A DNA stretch of 5,390 nt from Planctomycetaceae bacterium (GTDB taxonomy: Bacteria; Planctomycetota; Planctomycetia; Pirellulales; Thermoguttaceae): the NCBI GenBank assembly GCA_031266315.1, contig JAISBG010000224.1, positions 1 through 5,390 on the forward strand, read 5' to 3'. Every line of letters starts with the position of its first letter. Position 1 is the first letter of the stretch. The notes beneath the pieces were generated by a model. It made no database searches. It was not told the origin of the DNA and saw only the letters and a program-made list of their open reading frames with translations. The translations under genes and the position numbers were made by a program. This document shows, piece by piece, positions 4,801 through 5,390 of the stretch.

Positions 4801-5390
4801 CTAATCATTCAAAAATTGTTGAAACAATTGAATATACAGTGAAACATGTTGCCCATCGACCAGAGCATGGTTCACGTGAATACTATGCGGCATTTTGCGA
4901 ATACCGTTTTCAATAAATGTTTCACTGAACACAAGAAACGGAACACTGCTTCCGGCTTGATACGGCTGATAATCAGACATAAAAGTTACACCACGCAAAA
5001 CCGTGTAGTAAATTACGTCGTTTTCAGAATGTCCTGAAAATAATTCGTTTGATTTTTTAATCCGTTCCGATTCGGAAATTCCGCCCGCAACAAATTTTTC
5101 AAAATCGTCCGAAAATTCTGTGAAACTGAACCCAAACGTTCCGTCAGGTCTTGCAATCGTTGTTGACAGGTGAACCGTATCGTACTCAACTGGTTGACCG
5201 TTTTCGATACGTTGCCGGAAAGCGTCAACCGTATTGGCGGCACGTAACGACGCATAGAGATAGCCCAAGTAACACGGACACCCGCTTTGCTTTGACCGTT
5301 GGTACATTTTAGTACAGTCAACATGAACTGTTACACTCCAAGACGGGTTAGCGTAACTAGAAAATAGTTCAAACTGTTGACGGCGATTCC
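4801..5390 (-). CDS. cat: Chloramphenicol acetyltransferase family (CAT) protein, N-terminus cut by the window edge
   Basis: The frame is open from the right edge, so the first visible ATG (5307) is internal. Residues upstream of it (NRRQQFELFSSYANPSWSVTVHVDCTK) are typical CAT N-terminus, and about 10-15 residues are missing. Landmarks in order: FELFSSYANP, VDCTK, AFRQRI, then FGFSFTEFSDDFEKF (the family's FGFSF-x-E/Y signature), VPFLVFSETF and near the C-terminus HVNHALVDG. The last corresponds to the HHxxxDG catalytic motif: the active-site His (CAT His195) and the structural Asp-Gly are kept, while the first His is Asn. Enzymes of this family transfer acetyl from acetyl-CoA to the 3-hydroxyl of chloramphenicol and act as cytoplasmic trimers. 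Many CAT-like proteins in gut bacteria are uncharacterised, so resistance is not certain. The stop is TAG at 4801. Confidence 0.9.
   Translation of the reverse strand, partial: NRRQQFELFSSYANPSWSVTVHVDCTKMYQRSKQSGCPCYLGYLYASLRAANTVDAFRQRIENGQPVEYDTVHLSTTIARPDGTFGFSFTEFSDDFEKFVAGGISESERIKKSNELFSGHSENDVIYYTVLRGVTFMSDYQPYQAGSSVPFLVFSETFIENGIRKMPHSIHVNHALVDGQHVSLYIQLFQQFLND

Noticed and set aside
5013..5324. 103-codon minus-strand frame beginning with ATG at 5324
   Set aside because: It is a shifted reading of the CAT gene, whose correct frame carries the FGFSF and HALVDG motifs.

Overview
The window is about 40% GC and nearly every gene reads on the minus strand. It looks like accessory DNA (prophage, integrative element or genomic island) from a bacterium. 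Two long proteins of unknown function resemble, from memory, families I associate with Planctomycetes. A GC-rich hairpin element at 686-790 also looks like an intergenic repeat from that group. A gut or host-associated planctomycete is a reasonable guess, but nothing here proves it.

In transcription order (right to left), the window opens with a chloramphenicol-acetyltransferase-family gene whose N-terminus lies beyond the right edge (4801-5390). A 218-bp gap follows, holding an orphan Shine-Dalgarno sequence, an open frame without a start codon and a 7-bp inverted repeat. Next come two consecutive genes of unknown function (3320-4582 and 2188-3420) that overlap by 101 bp. The second carries a winged-helix-like segment, a coiled coil and a basic/aromatic tail. 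A strong intrinsic terminator closes this unit at about 2117-2151.

A 458-bp AT-rich control region (1730-2187) separates that pair from a phage-like module. It holds two different clusters of dyad repeats: two 17-bp GGGACA...TGTCCC palindromes 21 bp apart, and a set of 22-bp tandem repeats carrying TGTGnnnCACA dyads. Each lies near a possible minus-strand promoter.

Downstream are a small four-cysteine zinc-binding protein that appears frameshifted at a run of seven T, a small sigma-70/ECF-like factor (840-1382), the GC-rich hairpin element, and a RecE/DUF3799-type PD-(D/E)XK exonuclease (1-647) that runs off the left edge. This order (regulatory region, small zinc protein, sigma-like factor, recombination nuclease) resembles the early region of a phage or integrative element. 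The two-gene unit and the acetyltransferase look like cargo or host genes beside it. The best candidate for an undescribed system is the two-gene unit; its function cannot be read from sequence alone.
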